Both the position numbers and the translations under genes were made by a program. Positions 35,875 through 45,791 of a DNA stretch of 64,000 bases are shown here, piece by piece; position 1 is the first letter of the stretch; the number at the start of each line of letters is the position of its first letter. Below the pieces are notes generated by a model that worked only from the letters and a program-made list of their open reading frames with translations, did not search any database and was not told the DNA's origin. The stretch lies in contig NZ_CP109327.1 of NCBI RefSeq assembly GCF_035918155.1, positions 8,060,001-8,124,000 on the forward strand, given 5' to 3'. The stretch comes from Streptomyces sp. NBC_01591 (GTDB taxonomy: Bacteria > Actinomycetota > Actinomycetes > Streptomycetales > Streptomycetaceae).

Positions 35875-36385
35875 GTGATGGACGTGCCCGCCGCCTCCCT
35901 GCGCGACGATCTGCCGTACCGCGACATCGCCCGCCTCCTGGCACGCGAGCAGGTCGGCGCGATTCCGGTCGTGGACGACGAGGACCACGTGGTCGGCGTC
36001 GTCTCGGAGTCCGATCTGCTCGCGAAAGTCGCCTTCGAGGCCTCCGGCCACCGGGTCGGGCGCATCGGCAGGCTGCGCGAGCGACGCATGCACGGCAAGG
36101 CCTTCGGTGAGACAGCGGCTGACCTCATGACGAGTCCCGCGATTACGGTGCTGCCCGGCGCGACCGTCGCCGAGGCCGCTTGGCTTGCCGCACTGTCCCG
36201 GCTGAAAAGGCTTCCGGTCACCGACCGCGGGGGCCGCCTGGTCGGTGTTGTACGCCGTAATGCGCTACTGCAGGCTCTCATCAGGGATGACGCCGAAATT
36301 CGGGCGGAGGTCGTGGCCAGGATCGAGTCATGCTGCCCGCCCGGCGACCGGAAATCCGTGGAGGCGGCCGTGCACGACGGCCGGG
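35875..36385 (+). pseudogene. CBS-domain protein (CBS-BON type), both ends damaged
   Basis: Two CBS domains are readable: YRDIARLLAREQVGAIPVVD with VGVVSESDLLAKVAF, and AADLMTSPAITVLPGATVAE with RLKRLPVTDRGGRLVGVV. The BON domain that usually follows begins at SVEAAVHDG but is lost after ~36385, and the frame stays open without homology to 36681. The N terminus is also trimmed: the reading starts at GTG 35875 inside the first CBS unit, at the junction with the ATPase remnant. The intact family senses adenine nucleotides. Confidence 0.7.
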
Positions 36386-36472
36386 CGGGCGCGTGTGGCC
36401 CCGGGGGCGTCATCGTGTTACTCACCCGGTGCGGTCCGATGTGTGTACCGTCCTCCTGCGGAGAGCGGGCCG

Positions 36473-36931
36473 TCACGTCAGGCCACCGCTGCCGTAGGGG
36501 GCATAGAGGTCGAGCAGCCGGACCCGGGAGGCGTGCAGCCGATGGGCGACCACCCGGCCGACCCAGACCGCGATCGCCCGGCCGAACTCGGGGTTCTCGG
36601 AGCACATCGCCCGGACCGCCTCTGCATCGAACTCCCAGGCCCGTACCGGGCTCATCGCCTCGGCGCCCAAGTGCCAGGTGAAGGGCGGGAAGTGCCAGGA
36701 CCAGCCGACCAGTTCACCGCGACCGATCGACTCGATGACGGCGGGACGACGACCCGGCACATGCAGGTCGAGGGCGACGGTGCCGGTGCGGATGATCCAG
36801 AAGCGGTCGGCGTGCCGGCCCTCCTCGAACAACCGGGTGCCGGCATCGAAGGAGACTTCGCGGGCGAGCCGCATCAGGTGGTCGCGGTGCTCGGTGGGCA
36901 AGGCAGCGGTCATGGAGGTGGGGGAAGTCAT
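36473..36931 (-). CDS. Stand-alone cyclic-nucleotide-binding-domain protein
   Basis: A 152-residue protein consisting of one cNMP-binding beta-roll: GTRLFEEGRHADRFWIIRTG, then VALDLHVPGRRPAVIESIG and RGELVGWSWHFPP, ending in a helix HRLHASRVRLLDLYAPYGSGG. The Crp-type HTH is absent. The phosphate-binding cassette departs from the usual FGE(L/I)AL..PR(A/S)A consensus, so cAMP binding is uncertain. Two paralogues occur at 41992-42453 and 47368-47829. Start 36931 (MTSPTSMTAALP) aligns with the 47829 paralogue. A weak DevR-like box lies ~62 bp upstream. Confidence 0.85.
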   Translation of the reverse strand: MTSPTSMTAALPTEHRDHLMRLAREVSFDAGTRLFEEGRHADRFWIIRTGTVALDLHVPGRRPAVIESIGRGELVGWSWHFPPFTWHLGAEAMSPVRAWEFDAEAVRAMCSENPEFGRAIAVWVGRVVAHRLHASRVRLLDLYAPYGSGGLT

Positions 36932-37265
36932 CACACCGGCTCCCTTCGTGGTTCCTGCTTCCAGCGTGAGTGCATGCGGTTCCCGCCACCACGGGCCGCT
37001 CGGATCCGACCAGGGCCCATCGGGCCATGCGAGCCGCCCCGGCCGCCTCTGCCCCTCTACGTCCGCGGCGGGTACCGGCATGTCCAGGCCACTCGGCGGC
37101 CGGCACACGGCAGCCTGGTCGCTCGCCCGCTGCCACGGTGCACCGGCCGGGTGGTGGGCTACCCAGAAGCGGGATCGAATCCAATTGCGACGCTCTGCGC
37201 CAGGGCCACAGGCCCCCTGGGCGCCAATGCGGTGCGGAGCAGGGGAGTGCCGGCCCCGGTCGGCC
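36932..37265. other. Spacer with weak DevR-like box
   Basis: 334 bp without a recognised gene. GGGCCGCTCGGATCC at 36993-37007 resembles the DevR-like boxes with mismatches, and GGGCCCATCGGGCC lies at 37013-37026. Both are upstream of the cNMP-domain gene. Confidence 0.45.
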
Positions 37266-39215
37266 TTACTGGGCCAGCGAGAAGTAGTTCTCCTCCTCCT
37301 GCGTGAAGTGCAGGCGGAGGACCGTGTGCAGCCCGTACAGGCAGCAGCGCAGGTCGTCGAGCTGGCCGGGGGACAGGCCGCCCTCGGCGTGGGCCAGCCG
37401 CAGGTGGGTCGCGATGCGGCGGGAGAGGCGTTCGATCTCGGTGTGGGCACGGCTCATGGTGGCCGTCGACTCCGGACCGCCCAGGGTGGGCGCGAGTGCG
37501 GGGTAGAGCTCGTGCTCCTCGGCATACTCGTGGGGAAGCAGCCGGTCGGTGAGCAGACGATGTGCCCCTTCGACGCCAGCCAGAGCCTGTGGGCCAGGAC
37601 CGTCCGAGAGATCGTCTGCCGCACCGCGCACCGCTTCGAGCACGTCCTGGAGGTCGTCGTGTTCCGATGCGAAGCGGTGAATGAGTTCCTCGGCCGCGGG
37701 TGTCAGCGCCGGCCGCGCTGTCCGGTCCACGCGCAGCGCGCGCAGGGCGTTCAGGATGACCGCCACGTCAATGGCCTCTTGGAGCAGGGCCCCAGCGCGG
37801 GCGGCAGCAGGCTGAATGCGGCAGCGGCCATCGCCGCCAGGGACATCGCCATTCCGCCCAGAGCGCTCTGCACGGCGATCCTCCGGGCCCGTACGGCGAC
37901 GAAGACGGCGTCGGCGAGCCGGTCCACCCGATCGGCGGTCAGCACGATGTCGGCCGCCTCCGACGAGGCGGTGGAGCCGCGAGCACCCATCGCCACACCG
38001 ATGTCCGCTGCGGCCAGCGCGGGGGCGTCGTTCACGCCGTCCCCCACCATGACGGTGACCGCACGTTCGCGTTCGGCCTGTAACACGGCGACCTTGCCGA
38101 CCGGGTCGAGCCCGGCGCGGACGTCGTCCAGGCCGAGGACGGCACCCACTTCGCGGGCCGGTTCCGCGCGGTCGCCCGTCAGCATCAGCAGCCGCTCGAT
38201 GCCCGCGGCCCTCAGATGGCGCAGAGTGCGCGCGGCGTCATGGCGCAGGGGATCCCGGAGGAGCACCGCCCCCACAGGACAACCGTCCACGGCCAGCCAG
38301 GCCACCGCGGCTCCGTCGAGAAGCGCACGGTTGTCCACTGCCCTGGCCCGGCGGGCGGGCGCCGGGCACATCGAAGCGGCCGACGGAGAGCCGGTGCCCG
38401 TCCACGATGCCCGAAGCACCACGGCCGGGCTCCTCTGTGACATCGGACGGGACGGACAGGCCCAGCTTCCGCTCGTGCGCACTGTCGACGATCGCCCCGG
38501 CCAGAACATGTGGTGAGTACTGGTCCAGCGACGCGGACAGCCTCAGTACCTCCGTCGGCTGCCACACGGGTGCGGCGAGCACATCCACGACGCGAGGCCG
38601 GCCGCGGGTGAGGGTGCCGGTCTTGTCGAGCAGCAGGGTGCGGGCGCGGCCCAGGTTCTCCAGGGCGCCACCGTCGCGCATGACCACTCCCAGGCGTGAG
38701 GCTCGGGAGAGCCCGGAGACGATGGCCACCGGCGCGGCCAGCAGCAGCGGACACGGGGTGGCGACCACCAGCACCGCGACCGCCCGAACCGCCGAGCCGC
38801 TGAGCAGCCAGGCCGTTCCCGCCACCGCCAGGGTGAGCGGAAGGAACCAGGCAGCGTAGCGGTCGGCCAGCCGTACCACGGGCGCGGACTCGGCCCCGGC
38901 CTGCCTGGCCAGTCGCACGATTCCGGCGTACGTGCTGTCCTGCTCGGTCGCCGTGGCGCGCAACTCGAAGGCACCGCCGGCGTTGACCACACCGCTGCGG
39001 ACGGTGTCGCCTGCTGGCCGTCCGACGCTCAGGGACTCGCCCGTGAGTACGGACTCGTCGAGGTCGGCCGCGGTGCCCTCCACCCGCCCGTCCACCGGGA
39101 CTACCTCGCCCGGACCCACGATGAGCAGGTCACCTGTGGCGACTTCGCTCAGCGCAACCGTGGCGACTCCAGCCGACGTCCGGCGTCGTGCCGAGCGGGG
39201 AGCGTGGCTCTGCCA
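37266..39215 (-). pseudogene. Heavy-metal P-type ATPase fused to a hemerythrin domain, frameshifted and 5'-truncated
   Basis: Three frames in series give one polypeptide. From ~39215: actuator region (SEVATGDLLIVGPGEVVPVD, DESVLTGESLSVG), metal helix VVATPCPLLLAAP, LLLDKTGTLTRGRP; a shift near 38370; then LMLTGDRAEPAREVG, VMVGDGVNDAPALAAADIGV; a shift near 37785; then IL-NALRALR followed without a stop by a hemerythrin HHE domain (HRFASEHDDLQDVLEAV, LLPHEYAEEHELYPAL, LHFTQEEENYFSLAQ). The N terminus with the first helices is lost near the DevS gene. The fused oxygen- or iron-binding domain is the notable feature. As sequenced it is non-functional. Confidence 0.8.
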
Positions 39216-39414
39216 CCAGGGCCGTACAGACGCTCTTCGCGCCGCCGGGCCCGGGGCAGCTGTCGCGGCGTGCGAACAAGCGCGGTGGGCGAGACCCGGA
39301 GCGACGTCCGTGATGCTTGTCCGGGCCGGTCGCCGTCCACCGGATGCTTCTCGGCGTGAGGCTACTACCGTGAAGTGTGACCCCGCCGGCTACACGGGGC
39401 ACGACGGAGGCACC

Positions 39415-41145
39415 GTGGGCGACAACGGGGACAAGGGATCTGGACACTGCGGAGAGGCGCACCGTCGGCTGGGCACTCTGCCGGGCGATCTTCAGGAGCG
39501 GCTGGACGCCGTGAGGAGGGGTCCGGCGGAGGCGGCTCTCCTGCTGGATGCCGTCATGTCCGTGGGCAGAGGGCTCGATCTGCCCCAGGTGCTGCGTCGG
39601 ATCGTCGAAGCCGCGGTCGTCGTGGTCGATGCCGAATACGGGGCCCTGGGAGTGGTCGGTGAGGGGACCCGGCTCGCACAGTTCCTGCCGGTGGGCGTCA
39701 TGAGGGAGCAGCGCGAGGCCATCGGCCCCCTGCCCGAAGGACACGGCATCCTCGGCGAGCTGATCCGCCACCCTGAGCCATTGCGGCTGGTGGAACTATC
39801 CGAGCATCCGTCGTCCTACGGGTTTCCGCCGAACCATCCCCCGATGCACTCGTTCCTGGGGGTGCCCATCCGGGTGCGCGACAAGGTATTCGGGAATCTG
39901 TACCTGACCGAGAAGCGGAGCGGCCGGGCATTCGACGCCGAGGACGAAACCGTGCTGTCGACGCTAGCGGTGGCGGCAGGAGTGGCCATCGAGAACGCCC
40001 GTCTGTACGCCGAGACGCGCGACCGCCAACGCTGGCAGGAAGCCAACAGCGAGATCGTCGCGGCTCTGCTGAGCGGGGCGGACGAAGCACACGTCCTGCG
40101 GATGATCGTTGATCACTCCTCACGCATCCTCGATGCGGATCTTGGTGTGCTGGCACTGCCCGCGGCCGTGGAAGGGAAGTCCCTCCGCGTGGCACAGGCG
40201 TCCGGGCTGGACGCCGAGACGCATCGCGGTCTGGTCCTGCCACGGGCGGGATCGTTCGCCGGCGCCGCCCTGGACGCGGGCGAGCCGATCACCAGCCTTG
40301 ATGTCGAACACGATCCGAGGATCACCGAGGGCCCGCCGCGGTGGACGGGGCTCGGCCCCGCGGTCGCGGTTCCGATGGTCACGGGGGAGCGGGCCCGTGG
40401 GGTGCTGCTGCTGGCCCGGGTACGGGAGCGTCCCGCCTTCACCGATGCGGAGACCGCGCCCCTGCTGGCGTTCGCCGGACAGGCGGCACTGGCGATGGAG
40501 CTCACCGAACGGCGCGAGTCCGCCGAGCAGATCGCCCTGCTGGAGGAACGCGACCGCATCGCCAGAGACCTGCACGACCTGGCCATTCAACGGCTGTTCG
40601 CCACCGGAATGACGCTGCAGAGCGTGGTGCGGCTCGTGGAACAGCCACAGGCGAGCGAGCGGCTGTTGCGCGCGGTGGACGATCTGGACGAGACCATCAA
40701 GATCATCCGGTCCACGATCTTCGGACTCCGCGCCCGTGACTCGGGCCGGGCCGGCCAGGGGCTGCGCGCCCGGACGGCGGCCACGGTCGAGCAGGCCGCC
40801 CGGACGCTGGGCTTCCAGCCATCGTTGCGGATGGGAGGGCTGATCGACACGGATGTGCCGACCGAGACCGCCGAGCAGGTGATCGCGGTGCTCGGCGAGG
40901 CTCTGAGCAACGTCGCCCGCCATGCACGGGCGACGGCGGTTGACATCTCGCTGGTGGTGGGAAAGGGCGAGGTGAACCTGATCGTGTCCGACAACGGTGT
41001 GGGCATGCCCAGACACAGCGGTTCCCGGAGCGGGCTCGACAACCTCGCACGGCGCGCCGAGAAACTCGGCGGGGAGATGAGCGTGGGGGAGTCCGCACAG
41101 GGCGGCACCCGGCTGAGCTGGCGGGTGCCGCTGCGACTCTCCTGA
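39415..41145 (+). CDS. DevS/DosS-like GAF-domain sensor histidine kinase
   Basis: A 576-residue soluble kinase with two GAF domains (~45-200 and ~220-365), a DHp helix DRIARDLHDLAIQRLF (phospho-His at ~387) and an ATPase domain (LGEALSNVARHARAT, VSDNGVGMP). The first GAF keeps the segment FPPNHPPMHSFLGVPI; the His at ~141 lies where mycobacterial DosS has its proximal heme ligand, so redox or gas sensing is plausible. GTG 39415 has GGAGG four bases ahead; GTG 39370 is an alternative. It converges on the DevR-like gene 32 bp away and appears intact. Confidence 0.9.
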   Translation: MGDNGDKGSGHCGEAHRRLGTLPGDLQERLDAVRRGPAEAALLLDAVMSVGRGLDLPQVLRRIVEAAVVVVDAEYGALGVVGEGTRLAQFLPVGVMREQREAIGPLPEGHGILGELIRHPEPLRLVELSEHPSSYGFPPNHPPMHSFLGVPIRVRDKVFGNLYLTEKRSGRAFDAEDETVLSTLAVAAGVAIENARLYAETRDRQRWQEANSEIVAALLSGADEAHVLRMIVDHSSRILDADLGVLALPAAVEGKSLRVAQASGLDAETHRGLVLPRAGSFAGAALDAGEPITSLDVEHDPRITEGPPRWTGLGPAVAVPMVTGERARGVLLLARVRERPAFTDAETAPLLAFAGQAALAMELTERRESAEQIALLEERDRIARDLHDLAIQRLFATGMTLQSVVRLVEQPQASERLLRAVDDLDETIKIIRSTIFGLRARDSGRAGQGLRARTAATVEQAARTLGFQPSLRMGGLIDTDVPTETAEQVIAVLGEALSNVARHARATAVDISLVVGKGEVNLIVSDNGVGMPRHSGSRSGLDNLARRAEKLGGEMSVGESAQGGTRLSWRVPLRLS

Positions 41146-41177
41146 TGCCGCGCGGGGTGCTTCGAGGAGCCGTACGG

Positions 41178-41888
41178 TCAGATCTGATGGTGCCCGGCAC
41201 CGGGCGGGGAGGCTTCCGTGGCGTGCGCGGCGATCACAGCCGCCTGGATACGGCGCTCGACACCGAGCTTCGCCAGCAGACGGGAGATGTGGTTCTTGAC
41301 CGTCTTCTCCGACAGATAAAGGCGCTTGCCGATCTGACTGTTGGTCAGCCCTTCACCGATCAGCGCGAGGACGTCCTTCTCCCTCGGGGACAGCCCCGAC
41401 AGCGCGTCGTCCTCCTCGGAGCCGGAACCGGACTCCTCCTCGCGCAGACTGTTCATCAGCCGTGCCGTCGTGGACGGATCGAGGGTCGAGCGCCCAGAAG
41501 CCAGTGTGCGGACCGCGGTGACGAGGTCCGAACCCTTGATCTCCTTGAGTACGTAGCCTGCCGCCCCGGCCATGATGGCGTCGAGCAGTGCTTCGTCATC
41601 GTCGAACGAGGTGAGCATCAGACAGGCCAGTTCCGGCATCCGCGAGCGCAGCTCACGGCAGACCGTGATCCCGTCGCCGTCCGGCAGCCGCACATCGAGA
41701 ATCGCGACGTCGGGGCGGAGCGCCGGGCCGCGCGCCAGCGCGTGGTCGGCCGTGCCGGCGTCGCCGACGACTTCGATGTCGGGTTCCGCGTCGAGCAGAT
41801 CCTGCACCCCGCGCCTGACCACCTCGTGGTCGTCCAGCAGGAACACACGGATCGGTTTCTGCGCCGAGAACCCCGTGTCGTCGCTCAT
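41178..41888 (-). CDS. DevR/DosR (OsdR)-like response regulator
   Basis: A 236-residue NarL/LuxR-type regulator. The receiver has DD19-20, phospho-acceptor Asp65 in [13 protein letters not shown] and Lys in [10 protein letters not shown] linker [17 protein letters not shown] leads to the Lux[45 protein letters not shown]. The DosR-type linker and the adjacent DevS-like kinase identify the class. Start 41888 (MSDDTGFSA) has GAGGAGG upstream. A 15-bp box GGGCCGAACGGTCCC lies 75 bp before it, suggesting autoregulation. Confidence 0.92.
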   Translation of the reverse strand: MSDDTGFSAQKPIRVFLLDDHEVVRRGVQDLLDAEPDIEVVGDAGTADHALARGPALRPDVAILDVRLPDGDGITVCRELRSRMPELACLMLTSFDDDEALLDAIMAGAAGYVLKEIKGSDLVTAVRTLASGRSTLDPSTTARLMNSLREEESGSGSEEDDALSGLSPREKDVLALIGEGLTNSQIGKRLYLSEKTVKNHISRLLAKLGVERRIQAAVIAAHATEASPPGAGHHQI

Positions 41889-41962
41889 CGTGGCCCTCCT
41901 CACTTTCAAGGGTTGCGCAGTCCCGCTTCGTCATCGTGAGTTCGTACAAGCGGAACACACCA

Positions 41963-41977
41963 GGGCCGAACGGTCCC
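41963..41977. promoter_or_regulatory. DevR/OsdR-like box upstream of the DevR-like gene
   Basis: GGGCCGAACGGTCCC, an imperfect 15-bp dyad located 75 bp before the start of the response regulator. It has the same core as boxes at 32476, 45541, 48148 and 48168. Confidence 0.65.
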
Positions 41978-41991
41978 GTTCTCCGGTCCGG

Positions 41992-42453
41992 TCAGGCCTC
42001 GGGAGCCTCGGCCCGGGGGCCGTACAGCTGCAGCAGTCGTTTCCGTGTTCCGTACAGGCGCTCCGCCACGGTCTCGGCGACGAACCTGTACACCGCCCGT
42101 CCCAGCACCGCATCGGCCTCGCACAGTGAGCGGACGGCAGCGGCATCGAATTCCACGGCCTGCCCCGCCTGGATCACACGCGCGCCCAGGTGCCACACAT
42201 GCGGGGGGAAGAGCCAGGACCAGCCCAGCAAATCGTCCCGTCCCAATGTCTCGACGACCGCCGCACGGCGGCCGGGCACATGGAGGTCGACCTCGACCTG
42301 TCCGGAGCGGATGACCCAGAAGCGGTCGGCCCTTCTGCCTTCCTCGAAGAGCCGTGCGTCGAGAACCAGCGGTACTTCGCAGGCCGCCTCGTCGAGCAAG
42401 CGGGCCCGGCTCTCGGGCGGGACCGCGTCGAGCAGACTCCTGGCTGTTGACAA
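41992..42453 (-). CDS. Stand-alone cyclic-nucleotide-binding-domain protein
   Basis: A 153-residue single-domain protein, paralogous to those at 36473 and 47368: ARLFEEGRRADRFWVIRSGQ, VEVDLHVPGRRAAVVETLG and RDDLLGWSWLFPPHVWHLG. It has no HTH. A TTG start at 42453 (MSTARSLLDAVPPESR) is chosen because it aligns with the paralogues' N termini and has GGAG upstream; the frame stays open further without homology. It lies behind the DevR-like regulator's promoter, on the same strand. Confidence 0.82.
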   Translation of the reverse strand: MSTARSLLDAVPPESRARLLDEAACEVPLVLDARLFEEGRRADRFWVIRSGQVEVDLHVPGRRAAVVETLGRDDLLGWSWLFPPHVWHLGARVIQAGQAVEFDAAAVRSLCEADAVLGRAVYRFVAETVAERLYGTRKRLLQLYGPRAEAPEA

Positions 42454-42762
42454 GGGATCTCCGTTCCTCCGTTCCTGGCCGACGGCGTGTACCGCCCGCC
42501 CGTTCCGGGCGATATGAGTGCTTGCGGAGGGACGCTCGGCCAGTCGGTGCGAAGCGTCATCATCCACTGAGTGCTCCTCGCCCACTCCATCGTGTGTTGC
42601 ACGGAACGCATGGCGCTTGGGCCGACCGGCCTGTTCCGCGCCCCGCTCAGCCCATGCCGCAGGCCGCACGGGGCGCACAGGGTGGTGGCATCCGCTCCTG
42701 CCCGCGTGCTTCGCGATGCGCTACGGGCAAGGGGCGGTGCAGCAGGGGAATGAGGCCGGATC
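42454..42762. other. Divergent spacer before the Rv1733c-like gene
   Basis: 309 bp between two divergent genes with no gene of its own. GGGCCGACCGGCCTG at 42619-42633 is a partial match to the DevR-like box, 130 bp before the Rv1733c-like start. The left part should hold the promoter of the cNMP-domain gene. Confidence 0.45.
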
Positions 42763-43368
42763 ATGACTGAACAAGTGCCCCCTGAAGCAGGCCGAGGACC
42801 CGGCGGGTCCAGCACGCGTAGGCTGCCGGTCCGCGTCTCGGACCGGATCCAGCGCTGGGGCAGAGTGATCCTGGTTGTGGTCTTCCTGCTGGCGGCACCC
42901 TTTGCATCGGCCGCCACGGGCCGTGCGGTGCACGATGCCGAGACCCGTCGTGCTGCCACACTCTCCGATACGACAAAAGTCGAGGCTCGGCTCGTCTCCG
43001 ATGCCGGCGGCCCCGCAGTGGATGCCAGAGCACAGTCGTTGGTGCGCGCCCCCGTCTGCTGGACACAGCCCGACGGTCACGTGCGCACGGCGGTGGTCAG
43101 TGTCTGGGCGGGCAGTCCGGCCGGTACCACGGTCCCGATCTGGACCACTGCTCAAGGTGCGGCCACCAGCAGGGGACCCGCGACACCAGGGGAGGCCGTT
43201 GCATCCGCGTGGATGACGGCAACAGTGACTTTCGCGCTGGCGACGGGACTATTCACCGCAATGTGGAAGGTCTTCACGAAGCTGGTGGACACCATCAGGT
43301 ACAGGGGGTGGGAGAAGGAATGGGACGAGGTGGAAGCCGAACTGTCCGAGCAGTTCCGAAATCGCTAG
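42763..43368 (+). CDS. Rv1733c-like membrane protein
   Basis: A 201-residue protein with one hydrophobic helix near residues 34-52 (GRVILVVVFLLAAPFASAAT) and a second near 150-168 (ASAWMTATVTFALATGLFTA). They flank an extracytoplasmic domain containing RAPVCWTQPDGHVRTAVVSV, and an acidic tail KEWDEVEAELSEQF follows. This is the layout of the Rv1733c family, a DosR-regulon conserved membrane protein of unknown function. ATG 42763 is used. It is followed 32 bp later by a universal stress gene, probably in one transcript. Confidence 0.85.
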   Translation: MTEQVPPEAGRGPGGSSTRRLPVRVSDRIQRWGRVILVVVFLLAAPFASAATGRAVHDAETRRAATLSDTTKVEARLVSDAGGPAVDARAQSLVRAPVCWTQPDGHVRTAVVSVWAGSPAGTTVPIWTTAQGAATSRGPATPGEAVASAWMTATVTFALATGLFTAMWKVFTKLVDTIRYRGWEKEWDEVEAELSEQFRNR

Positions 43369-43400
43369 CGGATCAGCACACGCAACCCCAAGGAGAGACC

Positions 43401-44038
43401 ATGAACAGCACTCGCTCAAGCGTGACCATGACAGGACCGGTCGTGGTCGGCACCGATGGCTCCGACCATGCGACGCGGGCGGTGCGGTGGGCCGCGGGCG
43501 AGGCGGCTGCTCGCAGTCGGCCGCTGCGGATCGCGTACGCGACGGGCCACGGCAGACCGTACCTCTCCCAGGAGGACAGCCGACAGATCGACGGCTTCGC
43601 GGAAGGCGTGCTGGAAGAGGCTGTCGCACTCGCACACCGACTTGATCCCGCCGTCCCCGTGACGACGGCCGTGTGCGAGAACGAGCCGGCAGCATGCCTG
43701 CTCGGCGAAGCCGGTTCCGCGCATGGATCTTCCTGGAGAACGTCGGCAGCATGGCGACGATGTTCGATGGTGTGGACCGGCTCGCCGCGGACCAGGCGAC
43801 CGCGGCTGCCCGGCTCGTCGCGCCCGTGCGCACGGATTTCCCGGACCTCACGGTGACCGAACACGTCGTTCGTGCCGTGTCCGTCTCCGAGGTGCTGGTG
43901 GCAGCGACTGCCGGAGCCGACGTGATCGTCATTGGATCCCGTCGGCGTTCCCACTCCATCGGTTCTCCGCTCGGCCACGTGACGCATGCTGTCCTGCACC
44001 ACGCGCACTGCCCGGTCGTCCTCGTACCCCATCCTTGA
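43401..44038 (+). pseudogene. Universal stress protein with internal deletion and frameshift
   Basis: It starts at ATG 43401 after AAGGAGAG. The first Usp domain begins normally (PVVVGTDGSDHATRAVRWAA) but breaks near 43720, before its ATP-binding glycines. The frame then shifts and continues with the second domain (VRTDFPDLTVTEHVVR, GADVIVIGSRRRSHSIG, LHHAHCPVVLVPHP). About 70 residues of the usual two-domain protein are missing. Confidence 0.8.
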
Positions 44039-44084
44039 TCACTTGGTCAAAGGTGCCCCTTGAGGACCGGTGCCGCACTCGCGC

Positions 44085-44961
44085 TCAGTGGGTGTCCGGG
44101 ACGACGGCGACCGGGCAGGACGCGTAGTGCAACACCGCGTGGTTCACCGGTCCGAGGTGCGGACCATGGTGTCCACCGGCACGGCGTGCGCCGACGACCA
44201 GGAGCTCAGCCCGTTCGGCCTCCTCGATGAGTACCTGGTGTACGGGTCCCTGCACCACGGATCGGTGGTGCATCCGCTTCGGACCCGGTCCGTTCGAGTA
44301 CGGCCAGGACGTCTTCGAGGTGTTCCTCGGCGCGTCGGTGGTGTGCGGCGGCCGGGGAGCCGGCGAGGAGCGGATGATCCGCGGTTTCGTGGGCGGGGCA
44401 CCGCCAGGCGCGTACGGCGATCAGCTCGCCGTGGCGTGATGCCGCCTGGGCGAGTGCGAAACGGGCGGCTGCGGACGGTCCTGCGGCGTCGCCGATGCCG
44501 ACGACGACGCGGCCCGGCTTCGGCTGGGCGTCCGGTGCGGCCGCCGGGATCACGACAACCGGGCAGTGGGACCGGCCCGTGACGGCGAGACTCACGGACC
44601 CCAGGAGCATCCCGGCGATACGGCCGCGGCCCCGGGAGCCGAGAACGATCAGGGCTGCCTCGTGGCTCTCGCGCACCAGCGCGCTGACCGGATCCTCCGG
44701 CTGTACGTCGGCGAGCACCCGCACCTCGGCGTGGAGGCGATGCACACGTTCCTGCGCGGATGCGACGAGATGCTCGGCGAGGATCTGCTCGGCCGGACGC
44801 TCGGTGTCGAAGGTGGGACGCATGCCTTCGTAGTGCTCCCACAACGACGCATAGACGACGCGCAGGGGAAGCTGCGAGCGTGCCGCTTCCGCCGCGGCCC
44901 AGTCCAGGGCACGGAGGCTGCCCCCTGATCCGTCCACTCCGACGACTATGGGGAGCTGCAT
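44085..44961 (-). pseudogene. Tandem-domain universal stress protein, frameshifted near the end
   Basis: The first domain is complete (LPIVVGVDGSGGSLRALDWA, LIVLGSRGRGRIAGMLLGSV, HCPVVVIP). The second starts well (GRVVVGIGDAAGPSAAARFA), but the frame is lost near 44290; the end (AELLVVGARRAGGHHGP, LHYASCPVAVVPDTH) continues in another frame to a stop at 44085. ATG 44961 or GTG 44970 may start it. It closely resembles the intact protein at 48256-49167, so a recent single-base change, or a sequencing error, is likely. Confidence 0.8.
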
Positions 44962-45019
44962 GGCTCCCACCGCCTTTCCTGCTCGGACGGCTCCTGCTGC
45001 GATGGATACGGTCCGGTTT

Positions 45020-45471
45020 TTACGGTTCGATGGTCAGGACATGGTTGGGGGGACGTCGTGGTGTGCGTGGCCCGCTCGGCCCGTACCCCAGACGGATGAT
45101 CATCTGCGGGTGTCCCGTGCCGAAGACCGGGTCGCGCAGGACCCAGCGCAGGTCCGGCCATTCGAGGGGCTGGGTCGCGAACGATGTGGACACCTGATGG
45201 AGCGTGGCAGTGAGCAGAACCCGTTCCAGGGCCTGACCGGCACGCAGCCAGTCCGCGGTGCGGTCGCCCGGCCGCGCCGCAGCCGATGTGAAGGGCGCGG
45301 GCGGAGGGGTCGGTCCGGCATCGCGCGCTCGAAGTCCGCCCGGAGCGTGAGGGTGCGGCTGCGGCGTCCATAGCGGAAGAGCCAGGGCTGAGCGTTGTGC
45401 ATGGACGGGGCGGCAGTGGCATCGGCGACGAGGTCGGCCAGTGCGCTGTCTTCGAGTGCGTCGGTGAGCAT
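45020..45471 (-). pseudogene. Acg-like nitroreductase-family protein with large internal deletion
   Basis: The start at 45471 reads LADLVADATAAPSMHNAQPWLF, the signature of Acg/Rv2032-type FMN-binding nitroreductase homologues. Then PSARALHIGCGAA appears in a second frame. The C terminus (WLRAGQALERVLLTATLH, WPDLRWVLRDPVFGTGHPQM, IIRLGYG) appears in a third. Roughly half of the ~320-residue family length is gone. The mycobacterial homologues are DosR-controlled, and a DevR-like box lies 70 bp upstream here. Confidence 0.8.
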
Positions 45472-45540
45472 TGTGGGTCTCCCGGACGTCGGGAAGGGGC
45501 GATGCCTTCAGCATGGAGCGGATCGCCGCCCGGTACGTAT

Positions 45541-45554
45541 GGGCCGTTCGTCCC
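45541..45554. promoter_or_regulatory. DevR/OsdR-like box upstream of the nitroreductase remnant
   Basis: GGGCCGTTCGTCCC, a 14-bp near-palindrome centred ~77 bp before the nitroreductase start on the minus strand. It is one of the best matches to the motif shared in this island. Confidence 0.65.
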
Positions 45555-45609
45555 TCGCTCGGTCCCGGACGGCTCCTCGGCCGAGATACCGCCGTTCCTT
45601 CGGTTAGGC

Positions 45610-45791
45610 CGATGCCGGGCGTTCGAGTCGAGGCATCGCGCCATGCGGATCTGCTCGTGATGGGTGGGCGACGGACGCCCGGATACATCGGCCCCACCCT
45701 CGGGCGGGCGACGCACAGCCTTCTGCACCACGCGCACTGTCCCGTGCAGCTCATTCCGCGGCACGGTTCCGGACAGGGGAGCAATTCGTGA
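45610..45791 (+). pseudogene. Universal stress protein, C-terminal fragment
   Basis: About 60 codons reading RHADLLVMGGRRTPGYIGP and HSLLHHAHCPVQLIPRHG, the end of a Usp domain, with a stop at 45789-45791. No N-terminal part precedes it: the upstream DNA belongs to the nitroreductase promoter. The stop overlaps the start of the next universal stress gene. Confidence 0.7.

Noticed and set aside
39130..39771. A minus-strand frame antisense to the start of DevS
   Set aside because: Only the part left of ~39215 matches the ATPase, and in another frame. The rest is a shadow of the kinase gene.
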